Below, piece after piece: positions 47,746 through 57,523 of a stretch of DNA of 64,000 bases. The translations under genes and the position numbers were made by a program. The notes under the pieces are model-generated. The model was not told where the DNA came from and did not search any database. It worked only from the letters and a program-made list of their open reading frames with translations. The stretch covers positions 1,054,001 through 1,118,000 of the forward strand of contig NZ_OZ026472.1 in NCBI RefSeq assembly GCF_964019805.1, in the 5' to 3' direction. The DNA is from Candidatus Lariskella endosymbiont of Epinotia ramella. GTDB lineage: Bacteria > Pseudomonadota > Alphaproteobacteria > Rickettsiales > Midichloriaceae. Numbering within the stretch: position 1 is the stretch's first letter; every line of letters starts with the position of its first letter.

Positions 47746-49026
47746 CTATAGCGCAATTTTAAGACAATCTTCTATAGCTCTATAGGAATAAGCTAACTCA
47801 TCTTGTGAAATACAATACGGCGGCAATAAATAAATCGTACTGCCAAGAGGACGTATAAAAACCCCCATATCCAAAAGCTTTAACGATACATCTTTGATAT
47901 TATATGACTTATCATCTAAATCAAAAGCAGCTATTGTTCCAAAACACCTAGGGCGCATGATAACACTTGAAAAAATAGAATACAACTTCTCAAGACTTGC
48001 CTTTTGTATTGATACTATTTTGTTAACACTTTTTACCGTTTCATCTCTAGATAATAGACAGGCAGAGGCTATTGCTGCTGCACATGCTATTGGATTTGCA
48101 GTATAAGAATGCCCATGCGCAAGTGCTTTATCAAAACCATCTCCAAGAAATGCATCATAAATTCTCTTTGTGGTAACAGTCAGGGCAAGCGGCAAGAAAC
48201 CACCTGTTAACCCTTTAGAAAGACATATAATGTCAGGCACCACACCAACATGCTCTAAAGCAAACATTTTACCAGTCCTATAAAAACCAGTCATTACCTC
48301 ATCAAATATCAGTAAAATACCGTAGCTTCTAAGAAGCTCACAAACTTTTTGAACAAAAGATGGCCTAGCATACCTCATGCCACTTGCACCTTGAATTATA
48401 GGCTCCATAATGAAGGCAGCAACCTGGTTCCCATAACTTTCAAGACATTCTTCTAGCACTCTCAATGCATTTTGTTCTTTTTCTTCCACTTCATTATCAT
48501 TGTCCCAAGTATTTGGGAATGGAATTGCAACACTTTTAAAAAATAACTCTTTAAAAACGCCATGAAATTTAGGAATTGCTGAGACGCTCATAGCACCAAA
48601 TGTGTCACCATGATATGCACCTTCAAAACAAAAAAATATGGTGCGATTACGCTCTCCTCCATTAAACCAAAACTGATACGCCATTTTTAGAGCGACTTCA
48701 ACTGATGTTGAGCCATTGTCAGAAAAGAAGAACTTCACGAGAGATTCTGGCAGGAATTTATTCAGCTCTGTGCAAAGTTCCACTGCAGGAGTATGTGTAA
48801 AACCAGCGAATATAACATGCTCTAACTTTTTTGCTTGCTTATAGATTGCATCTGCAATCTCAAGATTCGCATGTCCATGCAAATTAACCCACCAACTGGA
48901 TATCATATCAAGATAGCTCTTTCCACTAGCATCAAAGATTTTTGTCCCCTCTCCTCTCTCTATGTGTATTTGCTTGCCTTTAGTTTTTTCCTGCGTAAAT
49001 GGATGCCATAAAAGGTCGCCTTGCAT
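47746..49026 (-). CDS. bioA: adenosylmethionine-8-amino-7-oxononanoate aminotransferase
   Basis: 426 aa PLP enzyme of biotin synthesis that converts KAPA to DAPA with S-adenosylmethionine as amino donor. Diagnostic features: LLWHPFTQEK at the start, MISSWWVNLHGHANLEIADAI (the WWVNLHGH is specific to BioA), FFSDNGSTSVEVALKMA, FEGAYHGDTFGAMSVS, IFDEVMTGFYRTG and the PLP-lysine motif ICLSKGLTGGFLPLA. GGAGG at 49031-49035 points to the ATG at 49024-49026, 4 bases on; a TTG 3 bases earlier is too close. The ATG overlaps the metG stop by one base (TGATG), so translation is coupled. No other bio gene is in the window. Confidence 0.93.
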   Translation of the reverse strand: MQGDLLWHPFTQEKTKGKQIHIERGEGTKIFDASGKSYLDMISSWWVNLHGHANLEIADAIYKQAKKLEHVIFAGFTHTPAVELCTELNKFLPESLVKFFFSDNGSTSVEVALKMAYQFWFNGGERNRTIFFCFEGAYHGDTFGAMSVSAIPKFHGVFKELFFKSVAIPFPNTWDNDNEVEEKEQNALRVLEECLESYGNQVAAFIMEPIIQGASGMRYARPSFVQKVCELLRSYGILLIFDEVMTGFYRTGKMFALEHVGVVPDIICLSKGLTGGFLPLALTVTTKRIYDAFLGDGFDKALAHGHSYTANPIACAAAIASACLLSRDETVKSVNKIVSIQKASLEKLYSIFSSVIMRPRCFGTIAAFDLDDKSYNIKDVSLKLLDMGVFIRPLGSTIYLLPPYCISQDELAYSYRAIEDCLKIAL

Positions 49027-50534
49027 CAAACCTCCAGCCTACTGAAAATCACCGAGGGTTTTTGTATATTGATACCAGAAACACCTTGTAACCTAACCTT
49101 CATCTCATGTATTTTTTCAAATTGCTGCTCTTCAGTGATATTAAATATCCCTAAAATTTTCGCCGCAGAACCTGGGACTACAGGTTGCAGCAGTATACCT
49201 ATCACTCTTATACACTCAGACAAAGTGACTAGCACTGCGTTCATACGGTCTATATCCTCTTTTCGCAATCTCCAAGGCGCATTCTTCTCCATATATATAT
49301 TGCATGCGCTTCCAAGCTCGATTATAATGGCAAGCGCTGCACTAATTTCCTGCTTATCTACGTGCAATCTCACTTTATCAATGGCAGAGTATGCAAGAGA
49401 CATTATCACTTCATCTTCTTGACTAATTACTACCTTCTCTGGAATGACTCCATCAAGATTGTTATATATAAAAGTCATTACACGATGAACTAAATTTCCT
49501 ATATTATTCGCAAGCTCGCTATTTACTCTTTGTACAAATAACTGATGCGAGTAATTACCGTCGCTGCCAAAATTTATCTCTCTCATCAAAAAATATCTTA
49601 TATAGTCAAGACCATATTGATCAACCAGCGCAACCGGATCTATTACATTACCAAGTGACTTTGAAATTTTTTGCCCTTCATTTGTCCACCAACCATGTGC
49701 AAATATCCGCTTTGGAAGTGGCATTGAGAGAGCCATTAAAAAAGCAGGCCAATAGACTGCATGAAATCTCAGTATATCTTTACCAACTACATGTAAATCA
49801 CAAGGCCATAAGGAAGACTGACCACTTGCAACAGCAGAGATATAGTTGAATAAAGCATCTAGCCAAACGTATATTACATGGCGCTCATCACCTGGCACCG
49901 GAATTCCCCAAGAAAAGCTGGTTCTAGAAACAGATAAATCAACAAGACCACTTTTGACAAATGAGATCACCTCATTGCGCCTTGATTCAGGTCCAATGAA
50001 CTCCGGATGTTGCTCATAAAAATCTAATAACTTATCTTGCCATGCTGATAGTCTAAAAAAATAACTATCTTCTTCTACCCATTCAACAGGAGCACCAGTT
50101 GGAGCTTTTCCATCTTGAATTTCATCTTCCGAATAAAAAGCTTCATCACGTGTTGCATACCAGCCACTATATTTCCCCATGTAAACATCACCGCTTGCAA
50201 CCAATTGTTTCCAAATATCTTGAACGTAGCGAACATGCCTCTCCTCTGTCGTACGTATAAAATCTGAATTGGAAAAATTCATTTTAGAACAAAGCTCTTT
50301 AAAAGGAATATACATTTTATCCACAAATTCCTTTGGCTCTATACCCTTTGCAACCGCAGTCTTCTCAATTTTCTGCCCATGCTCATCTGTTCCAGTGAGA
50401 AAAAAAGCATCATCTCCATCTAAACGCTTAAACCTTGCTATAAAATCGCACGCAAGACTCGTATAAGCATGCCCTATATGTGGAACATCGTTAACATAAT
50501 ATATTGGAGTCGTTATATAGAATTTGGATGACAT
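49026..50534 (-). CDS. metG: methionyl-tRNA synthetase
   Basis: 502 aa from the chosen ATG. Class I synthetase: KFYITTPIYYVNDVPHIGHAYTS holds the HIGH motif and GQKISKSLGNVIDP the KMSKS motif. The tRNA-editing/CP region (DEAFYSEDEIQDGKAPTGAPVEWVEEDSYFFRLS) has lost the paired CxxC zinc cysteines, as in the short alphaproteobacterial type. There is no C-terminal dimerisation domain. A GTG at 50541-50543 overlaps the lysK stop by one base, but the ATG at 50532-50534 fits the family N-terminus (MSSKFYITTP) and ribosome spacing better. Part of lysK-metG-bioA. Confidence 0.94.
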   Translation of the reverse strand: MSSKFYITTPIYYVNDVPHIGHAYTSLACDFIARFKRLDGDDAFFLTGTDEHGQKIEKTAVAKGIEPKEFVDKMYIPFKELCSKMNFSNSDFIRTTEERHVRYVQDIWKQLVASGDVYMGKYSGWYATRDEAFYSEDEIQDGKAPTGAPVEWVEEDSYFFRLSAWQDKLLDFYEQHPEFIGPESRRNEVISFVKSGLVDLSVSRTSFSWGIPVPGDERHVIYVWLDALFNYISAVASGQSSLWPCDLHVVGKDILRFHAVYWPAFLMALSMPLPKRIFAHGWWTNEGQKISKSLGNVIDPVALVDQYGLDYIRYFLMREINFGSDGNYSHQLFVQRVNSELANNIGNLVHRVMTFIYNNLDGVIPEKVVISQEDEVIMSLAYSAIDKVRLHVDKQEISAALAIIIELGSACNIYMEKNAPWRLRKEDIDRMNAVLVTLSECIRVIGILLQPVVPGSAAKILGIFNITEEQQFEKIHEMKVRLQGVSGINIQKPSVIFSRLEV

Positions 50535-50542
50535 GTATAACA

Positions 50543-52150
50543 CTACCTCGCAAGCGCATTATTTATTAATTCTATTGTAGCTTTTGTGCCATAAAGCGCT
50601 ATAAATGGACCAATTCTTGGACCGTCACTTGCACCTAGCAACATTCCATAAAGTGCGGAGAACCATTCCTTCATATCAAACCCATTTTCCTTTCCTATAC
50701 GATAAATATGATTCTGAATCGTATCACCATCACTTTTATCATCGATTTGAGATAGTGCGACAGCAAGAGCACTCAGCGCCACTCTCTCATTTTCACTTGG
50801 GATTTTAAATGATTTTCTAGATTTGATATGATCTTCGTAATAATTTATTGCACCCTCAACCATCTTCAAAATCATCAGATATTCATCAGACAACTTGTCA
50901 ATATCACAACCAGGATATAATTTCTCAACATAGCCAAGTATCGCCTCTTTGCTGTTTGTATTACAAGCACTAACAAGATTCAATATTAGTGAATAACTGA
51001 TTTTCACTTCAATAAGCGGAGGATTTCCACTATGTATATGATAGACTGGATTCTCTATTTTTTTGCTCAAATCTTGTTCTTGATGATATTTATTAAGATA
51101 TATTAGATATTCATCTACATGTTTTGGTATGACATTAAAATATAACTTCTTCGCTTTTTGTGGTGACATATACATGAATAGAGCAAGACTTTCTTGCGGC
51201 GCATATCTAAGCCACGTATCTATTGTGAGTCCGTTACCCTTGGACTTAGAGATCTTTTGCCCCTGCTCATCTAAAAATAGTTCATAAAACATCTGGTAAG
51301 GTGGTTTTCCACCAAGCACAGCACAAATTTTGCTGTATATAGGTCCATTCACCAGATGATCTTTACCATACATCTCAAAATCCACATCGAAAGATGCCCA
51401 CCGCATTCCAAAATCTGGCTTCCATTGAAGCTTACAATGCCCATCTGTAACAGGGTTTACACAAGTTTCACCATCCAAATTTTTATATGTCACCGTACCA
51501 GCTTTTACATCACGGCTAGTAATAGGCACCTGAAGTACCTTACCTGTTTTTTGGCAAACTGGTAAAAATGGACTATATGTACTTTGCCTTTCAGCACCCA
51601 AAGTTGGAAGCATGATATCCATAATCTCATCATAACATTCCAAAGCCTTCAATAGCATCTTATTAAAAACGCCAGTCTTATAACATTCTGTTGCACTAAA
51701 AAACTCATATTCAAAACCAAAATGGTCTAAGAAACTCCTGAGTCTTGCATTCATATTATGACCAAAGCTACTTGCAACACCAAATGGATCTGGAATACTT
51801 GTAAGCGGCAAATCCATGTATTTCTTATATTCTCCAGGGTTTGGAATGGTATCTGGAATCTTCCTCATGCCATCCATATCATCAGAAACGCAAAAAAGCC
51901 TTGTCGGCATACCCGAGATAAGTTCAAATGCCTTTCTAACAATTGTTGTTCTTACAACCTCACCAAAAGTTCCAATATGCGGAATGCCAGATGGACCATA
52001 ACCAGTTTCAAATAATACGTAGCCCTTTTCTGGTAATTTATAATCAATCCTCTTTAAAATTCCCTCTGCACACACAAAAGGCCAAGCTTTTGATTTTAAA
52101 GCCACATCAATAATCTCACGGATATTTTCATTTAACATATCAGGGGACAC
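50543..52150 (-). CDS. lysK: lysyl-tRNA synthetase, class I
   Basis: 535 aa class I LysRS, typical of archaea, spirochaetes and many alphaproteobacteria instead of the class II enzyme. HIGH-like motif GPSGIPHIGTFGEVVRTT near residues 53-70 and KMSKS-like DEQGQKISKSKGNGLTIDTWL. Also ALKSKAWPF at the N-terminus and RWASFDVDFEMYGKDHLVNGPIY in the catalytic domain. The helical anticodon-binding C-terminus is complete. The GTG at 52148-52150 and an ATG at 52136-52138 are both possible starts, with no decisive ribosome binding site. First gene of the minus-strand set. Confidence 0.95.
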   Translation of the reverse strand: MSPDMLNENIREIIDVALKSKAWPFVCAEGILKRIDYKLPEKGYVLFETGYGPSGIPHIGTFGEVVRTTIVRKAFELISGMPTRLFCVSDDMDGMRKIPDTIPNPGEYKKYMDLPLTSIPDPFGVASSFGHNMNARLRSFLDHFGFEYEFFSATECYKTGVFNKMLLKALECYDEIMDIMLPTLGAERQSTYSPFLPVCQKTGKVLQVPITSRDVKAGTVTYKNLDGETCVNPVTDGHCKLQWKPDFGMRWASFDVDFEMYGKDHLVNGPIYSKICAVLGGKPPYQMFYELFLDEQGQKISKSKGNGLTIDTWLRYAPQESLALFMYMSPQKAKKLYFNVIPKHVDEYLIYLNKYHQEQDLSKKIENPVYHIHSGNPPLIEVKISYSLILNLVSACNTNSKEAILGYVEKLYPGCDIDKLSDEYLMILKMVEGAINYYEDHIKSRKSFKIPSENERVALSALAVALSQIDDKSDGDTIQNHIYRIGKENGFDMKEWFSALYGMLLGASDGPRIGPFIALYGTKATIELINNALAR

Positions 52151-52908
52151 TTCTTAAGCATTAAGTTTGAACTATCTTTCGTGCAACTTTACTTTGATAA
52201 CACTAATTTGTAAATGCGCTATTTTCTTTTGATTATTTATGACACTGTCAACAAAATGCAATACTCATCATACTTTTCAAAATTTGTACCTTTAAAAAAA
52301 GACTCCTTATGCAACATAAGTTGCCAATTCAAACCTTTCTCAAAATAAATTAAGCGTTTCTCTTCTCATACATTGCATGAAAACAGAATGGGTATATTAT
52401 AATACAATATTAGCTTCTATCATACATTGATGTCACATACCAATCCAAGCTTCTACATCTCTCAAGCTAAATACTCCTTAACATTTTGAATCACTTAGAT
52501 TATTAATTGTGTACTTAAAAAGCAATCTGAGCTAATTTACCCGCAAACTGATTGCCATTTTTAAAAATCAGTTAATAGCGCAGGAATCAATATTATAACT
52601 AAAGCAGTAAAAATGAGCGTGATAAACGAGTAGTTTGAAATAAATTTTTATTTGTTTAGAGTCTGGAACATAATATATTTCAGACGATAAACTGATTTAA
52701 AATTTATCAAAAAGACAAAGTGCAACATTCCTATTTTATACTGCTTTAACTATATATAAATATACCGAGACTTTCTTAGTAATGTCCAAAAACATGCATA
52801 GATGTTGTAGAAAAGTTGATTGATGACAAGCATGAGTTATCTTCTCTAATATGTTATAAGTTATTTGTACTAAATGTTCTTTAAATTCTTACCTTTGTCA
52901 TATTTTCT
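52151..52908. other. 758-bp divergent intergenic region
   Basis: Lies between lysK (minus) and dxs (plus). AT-rich with no gene. CATACTTTTCAAAATTTGTA at about 52271 resembles TATACTTTTCAAAATTAGAC at about 58018, a short shared block. Promoters for both genes must be here. Confidence 0.4.
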
Positions 52909-54816
52909 ATGTCCAACAACAAATCAAAGTTATTAGATTTGATTTCAAAGCCATCTGACTTTAGAGACTTTGATAACGAAACTCTTACTTTACTTGCAGA
53001 TGAAGTTAGAGAAGAAATACTAAACATTGTATCAAAAATAGGCGGACATCTTGGTGCAAGCCTTGGCGTTGTTGAGTTGACTATTGCACTGCACTATGTA
53101 TTCAATACTCCTGAAGATCTTTTGATATGGGATATAGGGCATCAAGCATATACTCATAAAATACTCACAGGACGCAGGCACTTGATGAACACAATTAGAA
53201 AATCTGGTGGACTTTCCGGCTTTTTAAAACGCAGTGAAAGCATTTATGATGTCTTTGGTGCAGGTCATAGTTCCACATCCATTTCTGCAGCAATTGGCTT
53301 TGCAGCTGCTAGAGACTTCAACAATGAAAATCATGAAGTGATAGCAGTAATCGGTGACGGTGCTATGAGCGCAGGTATGGCATATGAAGCTATGAACAAC
53401 GCAGCTAGCATGAAAAATCGTATTATAGTTGTTCTAAATGATAATAAGATGTCTATAGCACCAGCCGTTGGAGCAATGAGTAAATATCTAACGAATCTAA
53501 TATCTTCAAAGCCATATTCAAATGTAAGAAATTTTGCAAAAAATGTATTGCAATACTTTCCAGCAAAAATGGAAGAATTCGCCAAAAAAGCAGAAAGATA
53601 TGCGAAAGACTTCGCAACAGGTGGAAATTTTTTCTCAGAAATGGGTTTTTATTATATAGGCCCAGTGGATGGACATGATATGTCTCAGCTTGTTGAAGTG
53701 TTCAACAATATCAAAAATAACAAAAATATTACCTCACCGATTTTAGTGCATGTAATGACAGAAAAGGGCAAGGGATTTAACTCACCAGATTCATCTTTGG
53801 AAAGCTATCATGCAGTAAAACCATTTGATATAACAACTAAAGCCCAGAAAAAAGCAGAAATTTCTAAATATACATATACTGATGTTTTTGCAAATACACT
53901 TATAGAACTTGCAGCGCATGACGAAAAAATCATTGGCATCACAGCTGCCATGCCTTCCGGCACTGGAATGGATAAATTTTTAGCAAAATATCCAACAAGA
54001 ATGTTTGATGTTGGCATTGCAGAACAACATGCTGTCACATTTGCATCAGGACTTGCAGCGGCTGGGTTCAAACCATTTGTCGCAATATATTCAACATTTT
54101 TGCAACGCGCTTATGACCAAATTGTTCATGATGTGGCAATACAGAACCTTCCAGTAAGGTTTGCTATAGATAGAGCCGGTCTTGTCGGTCCTGATGGCCC
54201 AACTCACGCAGGAGCATTTGATATAGCATGCCTAATAAATTTGCCAAATTTTGTAATTATGGCTCCAAGTAATGAAGATGAACTTGCAAGTATGATTCAA
54301 ACTGCAGCATCTATTTCTGACAGACCTTCGGCTATACGTTACCCACGCGCTGAGATTTTAGGCGATAAATTACCAAATGATTACAAACCACTTGCAATTG
54401 GGAAAAGCAAAATCGTTATTGAAGGCGAAAAAGTTGCAGTTGTTTCACTTGGAACAAGATTACAAGAAGTTTTAGCTGCAGCAAAAATTATTAAAGAAGA
54501 ATTTGGAATCCAAATCACAGTTGTTGATGCAAGGTTCGCAAAGCCTCTTGACATTGAGTTATTAAAAGAGCTTGTGATAACGCATGAAGTCCTACTTACA
54601 ATAGAGGAAAGCACTTCAGGAGGATTTGGAGCATATTTATTCCATCACTTATTGGAACATGCATATGAGAAGAAGATCTCATACACTGCTAAATTTCATA
54701 GTATGTGCTTCCCGGACAGATTTTTGGAACAAGCAGATGTAGCTTCAATGTATAGAGAAGCTGGTCTTGATTTCGTATCAATATCGAACAGAATTAGAGA
54801 TTTAATAAAACATTAA
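52909..54816 (+). CDS. dxs: 1-deoxy-D-xylulose-5-phosphate synthase
   Basis: 635 aa, thiamine-diphosphate enzyme joining pyruvate and glyceraldehyde-3-phosphate, the first step of the MEP isoprenoid pathway. Features: GGHLGASLGVVELTIALHYVFNTPEDLLIWDIGHQAYTHKILTGR, FGAGHSSTSISAAIGFA, the TPP/Mg motif GDGAMSAGMAYEAMNNA, MTEKGKGF, and the transketolase central part MFDVGIAEQHAVTFASGLAAAGFKPFVAIYSTFLQRAYDQIVHD. No strong ribosome binding site precedes the ATG. Presence of dxs argues against Rickettsia sensu stricto, which lost this pathway. Followed 12 bases later by the LptE-like gene. Confidence 0.97.
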   Translation: MSNNKSKLLDLISKPSDFRDFDNETLTLLADEVREEILNIVSKIGGHLGASLGVVELTIALHYVFNTPEDLLIWDIGHQAYTHKILTGRRHLMNTIRKSGGLSGFLKRSESIYDVFGAGHSSTSISAAIGFAAARDFNNENHEVIAVIGDGAMSAGMAYEAMNNAASMKNRIIVVLNDNKMSIAPAVGAMSKYLTNLISSKPYSNVRNFAKNVLQYFPAKMEEFAKKAERYAKDFATGGNFFSEMGFYYIGPVDGHDMSQLVEVFNNIKNNKNITSPILVHVMTEKGKGFNSPDSSLESYHAVKPFDITTKAQKKAEISKYTYTDVFANTLIELAAHDEKIIGITAAMPSGTGMDKFLAKYPTRMFDVGIAEQHAVTFASGLAAAGFKPFVAIYSTFLQRAYDQIVHDVAIQNLPVRFAIDRAGLVGPDGPTHAGAFDIACLINLPNFVIMAPSNEDELASMIQTAASISDRPSAIRYPRAEILGDKLPNDYKPLAIGKSKIVIEGEKVAVVSLGTRLQEVLAAAKIIKEEFGIQITVVDARFAKPLDIELLKELVITHEVLLTIEESTSGGFGAYLFHHLLEHAYEKKISYTAKFHSMCFPDRFLEQADVASMYREAGLDFVSISNRIRDLIKH

Positions 54817-54828
54817 TTTACTTCAACA

Positions 54829-55332
54829 ATGCGAGTTATATTTCTTTTGTTATCATTAGTATTTGCAAGTTGTACTCACAACTTAAATAGGTTCGATTCT
54901 TTTCCAGCTATAAATATTGGCACAGTTGAATGCTTAAATGATAAAAAATTTGTTTGCATGAAATCTGCTAGAGAACTACGCAGCATTTTTGATCACTACA
55001 GCGATATTCAAGATAAAACATTTGGCAATTATGATGTTTCTATTACTATACAAATTAAACCAATGCCTCTCGTGACAAATAGTGATGATGTGACGATCAG
55101 AACAAAAATTCTCCTGATAATGAAGTATCAACTAACAGATATCAATGAAAATAAAAAAATTTGCGCAGGAACGCTAAAAAATAGGGGAAGTTTAGATGTT
55201 GCAAACTCACCATACACAAACCTTATATCGCAAGAATTTTTAACAGAGAGAATAATAAAGGAAGCAGGTGGTATGCTACGTGCTAGAATACTAAGATGCC
55301 TTATTGATTCTGATATCATAAAACCAAAGTGA
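54829..55332 (+). CDS. LptE-like LPS-assembly lipoprotein
   Basis: 167 aa. The lipobox FASC (Cys15) follows a short signal peptide, so it is an outer-membrane lipoprotein. The layout matches alphaproteobacterial LptE: ARELRSIFDHY, a beta-strand pattern YDVSITIQIKPMPLVTNSDDVTIRTKILLIMKYQLTDINENKKICAGTLKNRGSLDVANSPYTNLISQEFLTERIIKEAGGMLRARI, where 'SxxVxxSPYxxLIxxxxxxERxxxEaxxxxRxRi' is the LptE hallmark. LptE plugs the LptD barrel. An LptF-type permease gene lies 5 kb downstream. Sits between dxs and recF in the same direction. Confidence 0.65.
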   Translation: MRVIFLLLSLVFASCTHNLNRFDSFPAINIGTVECLNDKKFVCMKSARELRSIFDHYSDIQDKTFGNYDVSITIQIKPMPLVTNSDDVTIRTKILLIMKYQLTDINENKKICAGTLKNRGSLDVANSPYTNLISQEFLTERIIKEAGGMLRARILRCLIDSDIIKPK

Positions 55333-55357
55333 AAATTAATAAGCTCTAGGTGTTAAA

Positions 55358-56497
55358 ATGAGTAGCTCTATCAATTCTCTACACTTGATAAATTTTCGTA
55401 ATCATCATAACTTTCAACTATCAAGCAGCGCAAGGTTGTTAATTCTTGAAGGACAAAATGGAGTGGGAAAAACAAGTGTCCTTGAAGCAATCTCTCTATT
55501 TTCACCAGGAAGAGGAATAAGGAATGCAAAGCCAGATGAGATACTACGCAACGAACCTGGAACTTGTATATCAAACACAAACTCTGCTAAAAATATACAT
55601 GAGTGGTGTGTTTTTGGACGCTATAATTCACGTGAAAACACACTGAATATCAGCACAGGTTGTAATTTCAGCAAGAATTCAAAACGTATCGTCAAGATTG
55701 ATGATAAAACAGTCAGCAAACAATCAGAGCTACTAGAACTCATTAGAATTGTTTGGCTTACTCCACAGATGGAAAGAATAATCTTAGATGCGCCAAACAT
55801 ACGAAGAAAATTCTGGGATAGGATATGTTATAATCTATATCCCGAACATGCTGCGAATTTCATTGCTTATGAATATTATATAAAATCTAGGATGAAGATT
55901 TTATATATGCAGAAATTTGATGATGTTTGGCTCAAAAATATAGAATCAGAGATCGCAGACTACGCAATTAGAATTCGCTCAACACGTCTTAAATGCCTAG
56001 AAATTTTCAGATCTAGTTTGCATGATATTGGGTTTATACGTCATCTAAATCCTTCAATAGAATTAACTGAGTTCTTAGACAAAGAACTTGTTGATTCATA
56101 TGATGATGAGAAGAAAGTATATGTATCAGAAAAATTAAAATACTATAGAGACATTGATAGAAAAAGTAACAGGTCGAATTTTGGACCACATAAGACAGAC
56201 CTTATAATACTAAGCAATATTAACAACCTTAACATTAAATATTGCTCAACAGGGGAGCAAAAATTAATGCTTGCTGCTATGACACTCGCACACGCAAAAT
56301 CAATATATAAGATCAGTAAAATTTCCCCGCTAATATTATTAGATGAAGTTTTAGCACATCTTGACAACAAAAAGCAGGAAATACTGCTACTTGAGCTGCT
56401 CGGTATAAATTCTCAAATATTTGTCACCACAACGGAAACCGACCTTGCAATACATACAAACAATTTTGTAGATACAGATAGGATATTACTAAGATGA
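55358..56497 (+). CDS. recF: DNA replication/repair protein RecF
   Basis: 379 aa ABC-type ATPase that binds gapped DNA and helps load RecA. Starts with the RecF signature SLHLINFRNHHNFQL. Walker A is GQNGVGKT (residues 32-39), the ABC signature is STGEQKLMLAAMTLAHA, Walker B is PLILLDEVLAHLD, and the C-terminus has IFVTTTE. NFGPHKTDLII is also typical. Length normal. Here it is not beside dnaN or gyrB, but after dxs and the LptE-like gene. Confidence 0.95.
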   Translation: MSSSINSLHLINFRNHHNFQLSSSARLLILEGQNGVGKTSVLEAISLFSPGRGIRNAKPDEILRNEPGTCISNTNSAKNIHEWCVFGRYNSRENTLNISTGCNFSKNSKRIVKIDDKTVSKQSELLELIRIVWLTPQMERIILDAPNIRRKFWDRICYNLYPEHAANFIAYEYYIKSRMKILYMQKFDDVWLKNIESEIADYAIRIRSTRLKCLEIFRSSLHDIGFIRHLNPSIELTEFLDKELVDSYDDEKKVYVSEKLKYYRDIDRKSNRSNFGPHKTDLIILSNINNLNIKYCSTGEQKLMLAAMTLAHAKSIYKISKISPLILLDEVLAHLDNKKQEILLLELLGINSQIFVTTTETDLAIHTNNFVDTDRILLR

Positions 56498-56509
56498 TCT
56501 CTCATTTTA

Positions 56510-56750
56510 TAGTCTGTTCGTCAAAAATCGATTTTGCCTCTCGTAAATAAATTTTTGCGGGAAGTTCAACGTACAAAAATTAGCTTAGGAAGGCAACATG
56601 CTATTTTTCAGATATATAATTTGTCCAATAGACTTCTTCTTAAAACTTGTTGCATTACTAGCAAAATCCATAAGATTTTTGGCAATTTCGCTTCTTTTTC
56701 CGCTAGACTTTAGGTGCATCATCATTGCTTGCAACCAATATAAATCCTAT
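56510..56750 (-). repeat. about 240-bp dispersed repeat (MITE-like)
   Basis: Inverted copy of the repeat at 22921-23145. The palindromic end TAGTCTGTTCGTCAAAAATC ... TAAATAAATTTTTGCGGGAA lies at the left; AAAATCCATAAGATTTTTGG and CTTTTTCCGCTAGACTT follow to the right. It fills most of the space between recF and the convergent prepilin-peptidase-like gene. Confidence 0.6.
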
Positions 56751-56781
56751 ACTTCTTAGAGTTATTACTCAAGATGCTACT

Positions 56782-57492
56782 TTATAATTTAACACGCCTA
56801 ACCGCCCTTGAACATATAAAGAATACAGCAAAGAAAAAAAAGCAGGCTATGATCGAGAGATCAAAATATGCAAGCCACACAACAAGTGAAAATATAACAA
56901 TCGGCATATCTACTCTAAAGTTCAACCTTGCATGAAAAAACCATTCTTGCAAAGCACCAAGTAGCTTAAATGAATTAAGGATTCGCATGATAGAAATATA
57001 AATCATGAGTGCAATAGATATTTTTATAAAAATATCTATTGCACTTTGCTGCTCTACCATTGCATAAAGAACTCCCAACATAAAAGTTATGATATTTAAA
57101 TGAGTGCTAATGACACCAGATGTAGAATATATCAACCCTTGAGTTAAGAGAATTGCTCCAATAGTTGTTATGATGAAATATTCATCGATAAATCCATACT
57201 TAACATAGCAAAATAAAGACCAAACAGCACTCCCGCTTTCTAATATCCAATAGACCTTGTTAATCTTTTCTCTACAATAACTGCACCTGCCCATTGTATA
57301 AAACCACCCAATTACTGGCAGATATTCATAAAACTTCAGCTTATGGTGACAAATTGAACAAAATGGGTTACCCTCGCTGCTATCTAATAAAAATGCATCT
57401 ACTGGAATTTGCCTAGGAATCCTAAACAACAAGCTTGTTCCAAAATTACCTAGCATCAAACCAAAAAGCAGAGCAACAAAAAATTCAAACAT
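56782..57492 (-). CDS. prepilin-peptidase-like membrane protein lacking catalytic Asp residues
   Basis: 236 aa, about six or seven membrane helices. The N-terminal domain is the prepilin-peptidase methyltransferase-type module with two zinc-finger-like pairs (Cys45/Cys48 and Cys70/Cys73 in CSICHHKLKFYEYLPVIGWFYTMGRCSYC). In true A24 peptidases the first catalytic Asp lies before an IP-type loop and the second in GxGDFKLLAALG. Here the regions read STSGVISTHLNIITF and ILNSFKLLGALQEWF, so both aspartates are gone. It probably cannot cleave prepilin. No pilin or pilus gene is in the window. Divergent from holC, 31 bases apart. Confidence 0.75.
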   Translation of the reverse strand: MFEFFVALLFGLMLGNFGTSLLFRIPRQIPVDAFLLDSSEGNPFCSICHHKLKFYEYLPVIGWFYTMGRCSYCREKINKVYWILESGSAVWSLFCYVKYGFIDEYFIITTIGAILLTQGLIYSTSGVISTHLNIITFMLGVLYAMVEQQSAIDIFIKISIALMIYISIMRILNSFKLLGALQEWFFHARLNFRVDMPIVIFSLVVWLAYFDLSIIACFFFFAVFFICSRAVRRVKL

Positions 57493-57523
57493 TTTTTAAA
57501 CTAGATTTTATTTAAATCATCAA

